Shown here piece after piece: positions 26,732-35,540 of a DNA stretch of 64,000 bases. The DNA is from Fodinibacter sp038258215 (GTDB lineage Bacteria; Actinomycetota; Actinomycetes; Actinomycetales; Dermatophilaceae). Under the pieces are notes generated by a model. That model was not told the origin of the DNA and searched no databases. It saw only the letters and a program-made list of their open reading frames with translations. Positions within the stretch are counted from its first letter, which is position 1; every line of letters begins with the position of its first letter. The translations under genes and the position numbers were made by a program. The stretch covers positions 62,001 through 126,000 of the forward strand of contig JBBSQC010000002.1 of NCBI GenBank assembly GCA_038258215.1, read 5' to 3'.

Positions 26732-26908
26732 GCGTGGGGGGCTCCCGGTCTCGTGAGCGTGTCAGGTGGTGCGGGCACTCTAATGGGACGAACCACGCAT
26801 TCACTAGGCCTTCCGGAGATTTGCTGGCGGAAGTTACGCAGAATCGACGGTTGGGTTACGGATTCCGTCAGGATGTGACTTGCGGACCGACCGGATCGGC
26901 GACACGAT
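26732..26908. promoter_or_regulatory. Divergent control region of the polyamine locus
   Basis: This 177-base gap separates patD (minus) from the Lrp gene (plus) and is visibly richer in A/T than its surroundings between about 26,780 and 26,890. It holds CTTCCG and CGGAAG arms spaced by 12 bases, the perfect 11-base palindrome ACGGATTCCGT, and a related pair TTACGCAGAATC / TTACGGATTCC. Lrp-family proteins often bind several such imperfect sites next to their own gene. A -10-like TAGAGT on the minus strand could serve patD. None of this is proven. Confidence 0.45.
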
Positions 26909-27400
26909 GTGGCGGTGACGCGCAACCACAGGACCGAGCGCCCAGCTCCGGAGACCAAGCTCGACGACGTCGCCAAGCGGATCATCGAGCTGCTCCAGGA
27001 GGACGGGCGACAGTCGTACGCCGCCATCGCCAAGGCGGTCGGGCTGTCCGAGGCCGCCGTCCGGCAACGGGTGCAGCGGATGCTCGAGGCCGGAGTGATG
27101 CAGATCGTCGCCGTGACCGACCCGCTCCAGGTGGGCTTTCGGCGCCAGGCGATGATCGGCATCCGCGTGGAGGGCGACCTCCTCGACGTCGGCGCGGCCC
27201 TCACGGACATGCCGGAGGTCGACTACGTGGTCACCACCGCCGGCAGCTTCGACATCCTCGCCGAGGTCGTGTGCGAGGACGACGACCACCTCCTGGAGCT
27301 GCTCACGAGCCGCATCCGCACGCTCCGGGGCGTCTCCAGCACGGAGACGTTCGTCTACCTGAAACTCAACAAACAGCACTACAACTGGGGTACGAGATGA
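26909..27400 (+). CDS. Lrp/AsnC-family transcriptional regulator
   Basis: A 163-residue regulator. The N-terminal winged helix-turn-helix (about 17-65) has DDVAKRIIELLQEDGRQSYA and SEAAVRQRVQRMLEAGV; the C-terminal RAM ligand-binding domain (about 75-155) follows. It starts with GTG at 26909 (a second GTG lies 6 bases on). Its ATGA overlap with the aminotransferase gene ties it to the plus-strand arm. Its divergent placement against patD-potDABC makes it the likely local regulator, probably responding to an amine or amino-acid metabolite (inference). Confidence 0.92.
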   Translation: MAVTRNHRTERPAPETKLDDVAKRIIELLQEDGRQSYAAIAKAVGLSEAAVRQRVQRMLEAGVMQIVAVTDPLQVGFRRQAMIGIRVEGDLLDVGAALTDMPEVDYVVTTAGSFDILAEVVCEDDDHLLELLTSRIRTLRGVSSTETFVYLKLNKQHYNWGTR

Positions 27401-28836
27401 CCATCACACCGTCCGCGGTCACCGAGCGCGGCTCCGAGCACCACACCCCGAGCGGTGCGCTCTACAGCGACGCCGCCCGGGACCACCTGTGGATGCACTT
27501 CACCCGCCACTCGGTCTTCGAGGATGCCGCCACCGGCGGGCTGGGGCAGTCGGTCCCGATCATCACCCGCGGTGAGGGGTGGCGGATCTGGGACGACCGC
27601 GGCAAGGAGTACATCGACGGCCTGGCCGGGTTGTTCGTCAACAACGTGGGCCACGGGCGCACCGAGATCGCCGAGGCGATGGCCAAGCAGGCGTCCCAGC
27701 TGGCCTTCTTCCCCCTGTGGTCCTACGCCCACCCGCGCGCCATCGAGCTCGCCGAGCGGCTGGCCCACAACGCCCCGGGCGACCTCAACCGCGTCTTCTT
27801 CACGACCGGGGGAGGGGAGGCCGTCGAGACGGCCTGGAAGCTCGCCAAGCAGTACTTCAAGCTCACCGGCAAGCCGACCAAGCACAAGGTCATCTCCCGG
27901 GCGATCGCCTACCACGGCACCCCCCAGGGCGCCCTGTCGATCACCGGCATCCCGGATGCCAAGGTCGACTTCGAGCCCCTGGTGCCCGGCGGCCACAAGG
28001 TGCCCAACACCAACCTGTACCGGGCCCCGGAGCACCTGCGCGACGACGAGAAGGCCTTCGGCCGGTGGGCCGCGGACCGGATCGCCGAGGCCATCGAGTT
28101 CGAGGGTCCGGACTCGGTCGCGGCGGTGTTCCTGGAGCCGGTGCAGAACTCCGGCGGCTGCTTCCCGCCGCCGGCCGGGTACTTCGACCGGGTCCGGGAG
28201 ATCTGCGACGAGTACGACGTGCTCCTGGTCTCTGACGAGACGATCTGTGCCTTCGGGCGGATCGGGTCGATGTTCGCCTGCCAGGACTTCGGCTACCAGC
28301 CAGACATCATCACCACGGCCAAGGGCATCACCAGCGGCTACGCCCCCCTCGGGGTGATGATCGCCAGCGAGCGGCTCTTCGAGCCCTACCGCACGGGCAC
28401 GACCTCCTTCCCGCACGGCTACACGTGGGGCGGGCACCCGGTCTCGTGCGCCGCGGCGATGGCCAACCTGGACATCTTCGACCGCGAGGGGCTCAACGAC
28501 CGGGTGAAGGAGAACGCCCCGGTCTTCAAGTCCACGCTGGAGAAGCTGCTCGACCTGCCGCTGGTCGGGGACGTGCGCGGCGCCGGCTACTTCTACGGCA
28601 TCGAGCTCGTCAAGGACAAGGCCACCCGGGAGACCTTCAACGAGGCCGAGTCCGAGCGGTTGCTGCGCGGGTTCCTCTCCAAGGCGCTCTTCGAGGCGGG
28701 TCTCTACTGCCGCGCCGACGACCGCGGCGACCCGGTGGTCCAGCTCGCTCCGGCGCTGACCATGGGGCCGGCCGAGTTCGACGAGATCGAGCGCCGCCTG
28801 CGCTCGGTGCTGACCGAGGCCGAGAACCACCTCTGA
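27397..28836 (+). CDS. Class III aminotransferase, probable putrescine/GABA-type
   Basis: A 479-residue PLP enzyme with the pyridoxal lysine K309 in TTAKGITSGYAPLG, the cofactor Asp in SDETICAFGR, and the phosphate-binding stretch TTGGGEAVETAWKLA. Closest layouts are putrescine-pyruvate, beta-alanine-pyruvate and other omega-aminotransferases. In this locus it would turn putrescine into 4-aminobutanal, or GABA into succinate semialdehyde; no separate GABA transaminase is visible, so it may do both (inference). It overlaps the regulator by 4 bases and is followed by the FAD oxidase after one base. Confidence 0.88.
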   Translation: MTITPSAVTERGSEHHTPSGALYSDAARDHLWMHFTRHSVFEDAATGGLGQSVPIITRGEGWRIWDDRGKEYIDGLAGLFVNNVGHGRTEIAEAMAKQASQLAFFPLWSYAHPRAIELAERLAHNAPGDLNRVFFTTGGGEAVETAWKLAKQYFKLTGKPTKHKVISRAIAYHGTPQGALSITGIPDAKVDFEPLVPGGHKVPNTNLYRAPEHLRDDEKAFGRWAADRIAEAIEFEGPDSVAAVFLEPVQNSGGCFPPPAGYFDRVREICDEYDVLLVSDETICAFGRIGSMFACQDFGYQPDIITTAKGITSGYAPLGVMIASERLFEPYRTGTTSFPHGYTWGGHPVSCAAAMANLDIFDREGLNDRVKENAPVFKSTLEKLLDLPLVGDVRGAGYFYGIELVKDKATRETFNEAESERLLRGFLSKALFEAGLYCRADDRGDPVVQLAPALTMGPAEFDEIERRLRSVLTEAENHL

Positions 28837-28837
28837 G

Positions 28838-30232
28838 ATGAGCCTGGGCGACGCCGCGCCCATGACGAGGCCGCTGTGGTGGGACGAGGCCACGGCGGCA
28901 TCCTCGTCCGAGCGCGACGACCCGGCATCCGCCGCACTCCCCCAGTCCGTCGATGTCGCGGTCATCGGCGGTGGGTTCACCGGGCTGTGGACCGCCTACT
29001 ACCTGCTCGAGGCGCGCCCCGACCTCGATGTGCTCGTCTTCGAGGCCGAGCACGCGGGCTTCGGTGCGAGCGGGCGCAACGGGGGCTGGGTCTCGGCCCT
29101 GTGGCCGGTCTCGCCCGACACCATGGCCGCCGAGCACGGCCGCACCGCAGCCCTGGCGCAGCTCGCGGCCCTGCGTGACACCGTCGACGAGGTCGGGCGG
29201 GTCGACGCCGAGGAGGGCCTGGAGTCGGGCTTCCTCAAGGGCGGCGCGCTGATGGTGGCCCGCACACCCGCTCAGGAGACCCGAGCGCGGGCATCCGCAG
29301 CCCACGAGGCTTCGTGGGACACCGGCGCCGTGTGGCTCGACGCCGCGCAGACCCGCGAGCGCCTCGACGTGCCGGGCACCAGGGGCGCGACCTACACCCC
29401 GCACTGTGCCCGGGTGCACCCGCGGCGGCTCGTGGACGGCCTGGCCGGCGCGGTGCGCCGCCGCGGTGGGCGCGTCGTGGAGGGCACGCGGGTGGCGCGG
29501 GCCGGTGACGGGGTCGTGGTGCTTCCCGACGGGCGCCGGATGACCGCTCGCAGCGTGGTGCTGGCGACCGAGGGGTGGACGGCGGGGCTGCCTGGGCACG
29601 AGCGGAGCCTCGCCCCGGTCTACTCGCTCATGGTCGCGACCGAGCCCCTCACCCGGGAGCAGTGGGCGCGGGTGGGGCTCGCGGGGCGCGAGGTCTTCTC
29701 CGACCACGGGCACGTCGTGATCTACGGCCAGCGCACGGTCGATGACCGCATCGCCTTCGGGGGCCGGGGCGCGCCCTACCACTGGGGGTCGACCATCCGT
29801 CCGGAGTTCGACCACGACGAGCGGGTGTTCGCCGCGCTGCGCGGGACCCTGACCGGGCTCCTCCCCCAGCTCGGTGACGTGCGCTTCACCCACGCCTGGG
29901 GTGGGCCGCTGGGCATCGCCCGTGACTGGCACCCGGCCGTGACCTGGGACCCCAGCACCCGCACCGGACGAGCCGGGGGGTACGTCGGGGACGGGGTCGC
30001 GGCGACCAACCTCGCGGGGCGCACCCTGGCCGACCTCGTCCTGGGACGGCAGAGCGCCATCACCGAGCTGCCGTGGGTGGGTCACCGGTCGCCGCGCTGG
30101 GAGCCCGAGCCGTTGCGCTGGCTGGGGGTCAACGCCGGGCTCCGGCTGGCCGACCTCGCCGAGCGCGAGGAGGCCCGCACGGCCCGCCCCTCCCGCCTGG
30201 GCACCCTCCTGGAGCGCCTCACCGGCCACTGA
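28838..30232 (+). CDS. FAD-dependent amine oxidoreductase (DAO family)
   Basis: A 464-residue flavoprotein. The FAD motif is VAVIGGGFTGLWTAYYL (about residues 40-56), followed by the E of VLVFEAEH and GASGRNGGWVS, typical of the DAO/PuuB/glycine-oxidase family. The C-terminal region has G-G-Y-V-G-D-G-V-A-A-T-N-L-A-G, which closes the FAD site. PuuB-like members oxidise gamma-glutamylputrescine; no PuuA ligase is present here, so a free or differently modified amine is more likely. It is in one operon with the aminotransferase. Confidence 0.87.
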   Translation: MSLGDAAPMTRPLWWDEATAASSSERDDPASAALPQSVDVAVIGGGFTGLWTAYYLLEARPDLDVLVFEAEHAGFGASGRNGGWVSALWPVSPDTMAAEHGRTAALAQLAALRDTVDEVGRVDAEEGLESGFLKGGALMVARTPAQETRARASAAHEASWDTGAVWLDAAQTRERLDVPGTRGATYTPHCARVHPRRLVDGLAGAVRRRGGRVVEGTRVARAGDGVVVLPDGRRMTARSVVLATEGWTAGLPGHERSLAPVYSLMVATEPLTREQWARVGLAGREVFSDHGHVVIYGQRTVDDRIAFGGRGAPYHWGSTIRPEFDHDERVFAALRGTLTGLLPQLGDVRFTHAWGGPLGIARDWHPAVTWDPSTRTGRAGGYVGDGVAATNLAGRTLADLVLGRQSAITELPWVGHRSPRWEPEPLRWLGVNAGLRLADLAEREEARTARPSRLGTLLERLTGH

Positions 30233-30257
30233 CCCCCCTCGGAGTAGGGTCCCGTGG

Positions 30258-31358
30258 GTGCGGGAGATCCAGAGCGAGGCTGCTCTGGATGCAGCCCTCG
30301 TCTCGGGTGAGTCCTTGGCCGGGCTGCGGCTCCAGGACCTCGACCTCCACGATCGCGAGCGCGCGCTCCTGGAGCGCACCGACCTCGAGGGGCTGGTCGT
30401 GCTCGGCGGGCGCACCAGTGAGGCCCTCGCGCACCACCTCAGGGCACACGGCGCCCTGGTCTTCCCCACCGACCCGCACGCGCCGGTCGACCCCTACCGC
30501 TCGACCCTCTACCTGCCGCACGAGCTGTATGCCGGGCTGGCCGAGCACGGCTACGACGCCACGCCGGACGCGCGGGCCTACCGCTGGAGCGCGGACGCGG
30601 CGCTCGGGCGCGACGCCTTCGTCACCCTGCTGCGCGCCATCCACGACGACTCGATCAGTGACGCGCTGACCGAGGCCCTCGGCGATGCGGGGGTGGTCGG
30701 GGTGATGGGCGGCCACGCGCTGCGACGAGGAAGCAGCGAGTATGCCGCCGCCGCCCGGCTCGGGCACACCCTCGCCTCGGCAGGGCTCACCGTCGCCACC
30801 GGGGGCGGCCCGGGCGCGATGGAGGCGGCCAACCTCGGAGCCTTCGCTCCGACGAGCACGGCTCTGGACGCCGCCCTGGAGCGACTCGGCGGGGCGCCGG
30901 GTTACGCACCGGACGTCGGCGCCTGGGCCACGGCCGGGCTCGCGGTGCACGACGACCTGCTCCGGAGCGCGCCGGCCCACGACCGCGGCGCCAGCATCGG
31001 CATCCCCACGTGGTTCTACGGGCACGAGCCGCCGAACGCCTTCTGCTCCGGCATCGCCAAGTACTTCTCCAACGCGGTCCGCGAGGACGGTCTGCTGGCG
31101 CGAAGCACCGCCGGGATCGTCGTGCTCCCCGGCGCCGCCGGCACCGTGCAGGAGGTCTTCCAGGCGGCCACCCGCCTCTACTACGCTCTCGACGGCGACC
31201 CGTCGCCACCCCTGGTGCTCGTCGGGACAGAACACTGGAGCGAGGCGCTGCCGGTGTGGCCGGCGCTGCGTGCGCTGGCCCGCGGCCGGTCGATGGAGGA
31301 TGCCGTGCACCTCGTCGAGGACGTCGCCGAGGCCGCCGCCCTCATCACCGCGCGGTGA
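30258..31358 (+). CDS. LOG-family (Rossmann-fold) protein
   Basis: A 366-residue protein. The C-terminal half (about 150-366) is a LOG/MoCo-carrier-like Rossmann domain: VVGVMGGHALRRGS, ATGGGPGAMEAANLGA, and LPGAAGTVQEVFQA. The last deviates from the usual PGGxGTxxE in having PGAAGT. LOG enzymes release cytokinin-type bases from nucleotides; other members have no known role. The N-terminal 140 residues are not recognised. The GTG at 30258 is the plausible start, with GGAG 13 bases before it. It closes the plus-strand arm of the polyamine locus; a link to polyamines is only positional. Confidence 0.78.
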   Translation: MREIQSEAALDAALVSGESLAGLRLQDLDLHDRERALLERTDLEGLVVLGGRTSEALAHHLRAHGALVFPTDPHAPVDPYRSTLYLPHELYAGLAEHGYDATPDARAYRWSADAALGRDAFVTLLRAIHDDSISDALTEALGDAGVVGVMGGHALRRGSSEYAAAARLGHTLASAGLTVATGGGPGAMEAANLGAFAPTSTALDAALERLGGAPGYAPDVGAWATAGLAVHDDLLRSAPAHDRGASIGIPTWFYGHEPPNAFCSGIAKYFSNAVREDGLLARSTAGIVVLPGAAGTVQEVFQAATRLYYALDGDPSPPLVLVGTEHWSEALPVWPALRALARGRSMEDAVHLVEDVAEAAALITAR

Positions 31359-31383
31359 TGTGACCAGACGGGACCCACTTTCG

Positions 31384-31415
31384 GACACCGACAGGCAGTG
31401 GTGCCTGTCGGTGTC
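31384..31415 (+). terminator. Hairpin after the LOG-family gene
   Basis: GACACCGACAGGCA (31384-31397) and its exact complement (31402-31415) form a 14-bp stem with a GTGG loop, 25 bases after the stop. There is no T-run, as is usual in GC-rich actinobacteria. Two further hairpins follow: GTCAGC-AAAC-GCTGAC (31437-31452) and the perfect palindrome CCGGGTGCGCACCCGG (31460-31475). Confidence 0.7.
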
Positions 31416-31530
31416 GACGCGGACGCTGAGCGAGGGGTCAGCAAACGCTGACTGCCTGTCCGGGTGCGCACCCGGCGGCGGCGAGGGCGACCCATGGACG
31501 AGGGCGTGATCCACAAGGCATGGTGGGGGT

Positions 31531-32607
31531 GTGGACAGCGCTCCCTATGGCTACCTCGTCACCGCCGCGGTGATCGCCGCCTACACGGCATGCGCTGTCG
31601 CACCACGCGGATGGCTCGGGTTCGTCCTGGGAATCCAGGTGGGAGAGCTGCCGTTCCTGTGGGCGTACGTCCTGATCGCGCTGACCTGGCTGACCGATGC
31701 TGGTGGAGGGCTGGTCACCCCGGTCGGTCTGGCCGGGCTCACGCTCGCAGCACTCTCGCTCGGCGGCCTGGCCGTCCTGGCCCGGCGGTCGCTGTCGACG
31801 GCCCAGGCGCTCGCTCGGGCGTTGCCCGGCCGGCGCCCGCGGCTGCGGGTTCGACGTGCCCTGCTGTGCCCGTTGCCCTTCCGACCGCCGGCAGTCCGGC
31901 GGGTGGCGAACATCCGCTACGGGGATGCCGGCGTTCGCAACCTTCTCGACGTGTACCACCACCGGTCCACCCCGACCGGCGCACCGGTGTTCATCCACCT
32001 GCACGGTGGGGCGCTGCGGCACGGGCGAAAGAACCGGCAGGCGCTTCCGCTCATCCACCACCTCGCCGGCCACGGCTGGGTCTGTATCAGCGCCAACTAC
32101 CGCCTCGGACCGTCGGCCCGGTTCCCGGACCACCTCATCGACGTCAAGAAGGTCATCGCGTGGGCACGGGCGTCCGCGCACCCCTACGGCGCGGATGGGT
32201 CCACGGTGGTCGTGGCTGGGTCCTCGGCCGGCGGGCAGCTCGCCGCGCTGGCCGCCCTCACCGCGAACGATCCACGGTTCCAGCCCGGTTTCGCGAGCGC
32301 GGACACGGGGGTGACGGCTGCCGTGGTGCTCAGCGGCTACTACGGCCGACCCGGCGCTCCCGACGCGCCCGCGGAGCACGTCCGCCCCGACGCACCGCCC
32401 TTCCTGGTCCTCCACGGCGACCACGACACGCTCATCCCGGCGGTCCGGGCCCGGGAGTTCGTCGCCCGGCTGGGTGCCGTGTCCGACGCGGAGGTGCGCT
32501 ACGCCGAGCTCCCCGGCGCGCAGCACTCCTTCGACCTGTTCCACTCCATCCGCAACGACACCGTCGTCCGTACGATCGAGGATGTCCTGCGCGGCGCGAT
32601 CCCATGA
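31531..32607 (+). CDS. Alpha/beta hydrolase, HSL-type, membrane anchored
   Basis: A 358-residue protein. Residues about 5-90 form three hydrophobic segments, which anchor it in the membrane. The catalytic domain has the oxyanion HGG motif at H158, the nucleophile S232 in GSSAGG, the acid in HGDHDTL near 297, and the His in GAQHSFD near 331. This is the hormone-sensitive-lipase/esterase pattern. It starts with GTG at 31531. Relatives in actinobacteria act on lipid or ester substrates; the true one is unknown. It stands alone between a hairpin cluster and convergent rlmN. Confidence 0.85.
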   Translation: MDSAPYGYLVTAAVIAAYTACAVAPRGWLGFVLGIQVGELPFLWAYVLIALTWLTDAGGGLVTPVGLAGLTLAALSLGGLAVLARRSLSTAQALARALPGRRPRLRVRRALLCPLPFRPPAVRRVANIRYGDAGVRNLLDVYHHRSTPTGAPVFIHLHGGALRHGRKNRQALPLIHHLAGHGWVCISANYRLGPSARFPDHLIDVKKVIAWARASAHPYGADGSTVVVAGSSAGGQLAALAALTANDPRFQPGFASADTGVTAAVVLSGYYGRPGAPDAPAEHVRPDAPPFLVLHGDHDTLIPAVRAREFVARLGAVSDAEVRYAELPGAQHSFDLFHSIRNDTVVRTIEDVLRGAIP

Positions 32608-32630
32608 CGACCCGGGGTCCCTCGCCCCCT

Positions 32631-32676
32631 GACCACACCATCCGGTGCCCGGATGCGCGACGCCCTTCGAGTGGTC
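32631..32676. terminator. Convergent hairpin between hydrolase and rlmN
   Basis: CATCCGG-TGC-CCGGATG (32639-32655) forms a 7-bp stem, enclosed by GACCAC (32631-32636) and GTGGTC (32671-32676). It lies between the stops of two converging genes and overlaps the rlmN stop by two bases, so it may end transcription in both directions. Support is only structural. Confidence 0.45.
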
Positions 32677-33874
32677 AGGCGGTCGACGCGGCGAGCTGAC
32701 CGCAGGCCCCGTCGATGTCGGACCCGCGCGTGTCGCGCACCGTCGTGGGGATGCCGTGCGCCCGCAGCCGCTCGACGAACTGCTGCTCGACCCCGCGCCT
32801 CGACGCCGTCCACTTCGACCCCGGTGTGGGGTTGAGCGGGATCGGGTTGACGTGCACCCAGCCCCGGCCGCGTCGCGAGAGCTTCTCGCCCAGCAGGTCT
32901 GCGCGCCAGGCCTGGTCGTTGATGTCGCGGATCAGGGCGTACTCGATGCTCACCCTGCGTCCGGTCGCCTCGTGGTAGCGGTACGCCGCGTCGATCGCCT
33001 CGTCGACCTTCCACCGCGTGTTGATCGGGACGAGCTCGTCGCGCAGCTCGTCGTCGGGGGCATGAAGCGACAGCGCCAGGGTGACCGGGATCCCCTCGGC
33101 GGTGAGCTTGTCGATGCCGGGCACCAGCCCGACGGTCGACATGGTGATCCCCCGGGCGGAGATGCCCAGCCCCGACGGCGGAGGTTCGGTCAGTCGGCGG
33201 ATCGCGCCGATAGCCGCCTTGTAGTTGGCCAGCGCCTCGCCCATCCCCATGAAGACGACGTTGCTCACCCGGTCGGGCCCGAAGGGCTCCCCCGCCTGCT
33301 CGTCGGACTCCTCGCCGAGACCGGCCTGCTCCCCCTGCTCACCGACGACCGGGAGGTCTCCTCGGCGCAGCAACCGGGCGGCGCCGACGACCTGCTCGAC
33401 GATCTCGGCCGCCGACATGTTGCGGGTCAACCCCTCCTGCCCGGTGGCGCAGAACGGGCAGTTCATCCCGCACCCCGCCTGGCTCGAGATGCACACCGTC
33501 ACCCGGCGCGGGTAGCGCATGACCACCGACTCGACGAGGGCTCCGTCGAACAGGCGCCACACCTGCTTCACGGTCGCGCCGCGGTCGGCGGTGAGCTGGC
33601 GCACCGGGGAGAGCAGCTGCGGCAGGAGGTCGGCGACGAGGTCGTCGCGCACCGCCCTCGGCAGGTCGGTCATCTCCTCGGGTGACTCGACGAGCCGCTC
33701 GAAGTAGTGGGTGGAGAGCTGGTTCGCCCGGTATGCCGGGTGCCCCAGTGCCGTCACGGCCTCCCGGCGCTCGGCGACGGTGAGGTCGGCGAGGTGGCGC
33801 GGCGGTTTGCCGCGACGGGGCGCGGTGAAGGTGAGCTGCCCGGGGGCGGGGCGGGGGCTGGGGGTCGGCTCCAT
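32675..33874 (-). CDS. rlmN: 23S rRNA / tRNA adenine-C2 methyltransferase RlmN
   Basis: A 399-residue radical SAM enzyme that methylates C2 of A2503 in 23S rRNA and of A37 in some tRNAs. The cluster motif is C135-xxx-C139-xx-C142 (CGMNCPFC). The next conserved block, NVVFMGMGE, carries the SAM site. The two methyl-transfer cysteines would be near C-terminal RGSDIDGACGQL and upstream. Between these blocks is an acidic Glu/Gly-rich insertion of about 20 residues (about 168-190) that is not in E. coli RlmN. It starts 73 bases from cdsA and is the last gene of the frr-cdsA block. Confidence 0.93.
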   Translation of the reverse strand: MEPTPSPRPAPGQLTFTAPRRGKPPRHLADLTVAERREAVTALGHPAYRANQLSTHYFERLVESPEEMTDLPRAVRDDLVADLLPQLLSPVRQLTADRGATVKQVWRLFDGALVESVVMRYPRRVTVCISSQAGCGMNCPFCATGQEGLTRNMSAAEIVEQVVGAARLLRRGDLPVVGEQGEQAGLGEESDEQAGEPFGPDRVSNVVFMGMGEALANYKAAIGAIRRLTEPPPSGLGISARGITMSTVGLVPGIDKLTAEGIPVTLALSLHAPDDELRDELVPINTRWKVDEAIDAAYRYHEATGRRVSIEYALIRDINDQAWRADLLGEKLSRRGRGWVHVNPIPLNPTPGSKWTASRRGVEQQFVERLRAHGIPTTVRDTRGSDIDGACGQLAASTA

Positions 33875-33958
33875 GGTGGGTGCATCATCTCAGGTCGCCG
33901 AGCCGAGTACGGCATCCGCGGGTTCGGACGACGAGGGTCACACCGCGATGGCGTCAGG

Positions 33959-34885
33959 TCACGGGACGAAGAGCACCAGCAGCACCCAGGCGATCGGGGC
34001 GACGACCACGAGGGAGTCCAGGCGGTCCATCACCCCTCCGTGACCCGGAAGGATCGACCCCATGTCCTTGATGCCGAGGTCCCGTTTGACACTGGACTCG
34101 ATGAGGTCGCCCAGGGTGGCCACCGTGGCCGCGACCGCCCCGAGGATCGCACCGGTCCACCAGAGGCCGCCCAGCAGCAGTGGCAGCGCCGCGGCGCCCA
34201 CCGCGGCGCAGGTGACGAGGGACCCCGCGAACCCCTCCCACGACTTCTTCGGGCTGAGGGACGGCGCCATCGGGTGCTTCCCGAAGACGACTCCGACGGC
34301 ATACCCCCCGATGTCGGAGAAGACGGTGACGAGGACGAAGACGACGATCCGCTGTCGCCCGTCGTCCGGCGCGGCGAGCATCAGGGAGGCGAAACCCCCC
34401 AGGAAGATCGGGTAGAACGCCACGAACGCCGACGCCGACAGGTCCCGGGCGGCCCCGGCCAGGCCGTCCGCGACCCGCCAGACGAGCAGCGCGACGAGGG
34501 TCAGTCCGAAGGTGATGACCAGGGCCTCGGCGCCGCGCAGGTAGGCGGAGGCGAGCATGCACACCGCGCCGAGGAGCAGCGGGACCAGGGGCGCGACGGC
34601 ACCCTGGGTGGCGATCGCCCGCCGCAGCTCCCAGGCGCCCACGCAGATCGCGGCGATGACCACGACGAGGAACGCCCGGGCGTCGACGATGAGCGTGCCG
34701 ATCACCAGGGCCCCGAGCAGCAGGCCCACCCCCACGGCCGCACGCAGGTCGCGGCCCGCGCGGGGGGTCTTCGGAGCCGGGGGGTCGGCGCCGTCGACCG
34801 CCGGGACCTCGACCTCCGGGCGCTCGGCCTCGAGGCGCTCGGCCTCGAGGTGGTCAGCGCCCTGGCTGCTGGGGAGGTCGGTCAT
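33959..34885 (-). CDS. cdsA: Phosphatidate cytidylyltransferase
   Basis: A 308-residue membrane enzyme that makes CDP-diacylglycerol, the branch point of phospholipid synthesis. After an acidic, repetitive N-terminus (ERLEAERLEAERPE) come about seven hydrophobic segments. The C-terminal CDP-alcohol signature is intact: SSVKRDLGIKDMGSILPGHGGVMDRLDS. It lies 17 bases after frr, in the standard pyrH-frr-cdsA order. Confidence 0.94.
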   Translation of the reverse strand: MTDLPSSQGADHLEAERLEAERPEVEVPAVDGADPPAPKTPRAGRDLRAAVGVGLLLGALVIGTLIVDARAFLVVVIAAICVGAWELRRAIATQGAVAPLVPLLLGAVCMLASAYLRGAEALVITFGLTLVALLVWRVADGLAGAARDLSASAFVAFYPIFLGGFASLMLAAPDDGRQRIVVFVLVTVFSDIGGYAVGVVFGKHPMAPSLSPKKSWEGFAGSLVTCAAVGAAALPLLLGGLWWTGAILGAVAATVATLGDLIESSVKRDLGIKDMGSILPGHGGVMDRLDSLVVVAPIAWVLLVLFVP

Positions 34886-34902
34886 GTCGTGGAGGAGCCG
34901 GC

Positions 34903-35460
34903 TCAGACGTCGAGCAGCTCGGCTTCCTTGTGCTTGAGCAGGTCGTCGACCTGGTCGACGTGTCGCTTGGTCACCGACTCCAGCTCCTTCTCGCCCCGGG
35001 AGCCGTCGTCCTCACCGACGTCACCGTCCTTGACGAGCTTCTCGAGGGTGGTCTTGGCCTGCCGCCGGATGTTGCGCAGCGACACCCGGGCGTCCTCGGC
35101 CTGCGTGTGCGCCATCTTGACGTACTCGCGGCGGCGCTCCTGGGTGAGCTGGGGCATGACGCAGCGGATGATGTTGCCGTCATTGCTGGGGTTGACCCCG
35201 AGGTCGGCGACCTGGATCGCCTTCTCGATGGCGCGCATCGAGGACTTGTCGAACGGGCTGATGATGATCGTGCGCGCCTCGGGGGTCTGGAAGGACGCGA
35301 GCTGCTGCAGCGGGGTGGGAGCACCGTAGTAGTCCACGAGGACCTTCTGGAACATGCCCGGGTGGGCCCGACCGGTACGGATGCCGGAAAAGGCCTCCTT
35401 CGCGACCTCGACGGCCTTCTCCATCTTCTCCTCGGCCTCGAACAAGGTCTCGTCGATCAT
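34903..35460 (-). CDS. frr: Ribosome recycling factor
   Basis: 185 residues, the normal length for RRF, which splits post-termination ribosomes with EF-G. It starts MIDETLFEAEEKMEKAVE and has the conserved RTGRAHP and the long three-helix bundle ending QVDDLLKHKEAELLDV. The ATG at 35460 follows the known N-terminus, with AGGAGAACCGCCGCG before it. pyrH is 80 bases upstream. Confidence 0.97.
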   Translation of the reverse strand: MIDETLFEAEEKMEKAVEVAKEAFSGIRTGRAHPGMFQKVLVDYYGAPTPLQQLASFQTPEARTIIISPFDKSSMRAIEKAIQVADLGVNPSNDGNIIRCVMPQLTQERRREYVKMAHTQAEDARVSLRNIRRQAKTTLEKLVKDGDVGEDDGSRGEKELESVTKRHVDQVDDLLKHKEAELLDV

Positions 35461-35540
35461 CGCGGCGGTTCTCCTTCGGTCTGCCGCGTGCGGACGCGGC
35501 GGTGTGGGTCCCAGTGTGTCAAAGCGGGGGCCGGGCGCAA

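Noticed and set aside
26734..27396. A long plus-strand ORF that would extend the class III aminotransferase by about 220 residues
   Set aside because: The extension overlaps the Lrp gene in another frame and has shadow-type Arg/Gly-rich composition; the ATG at 27397 gives the family start.
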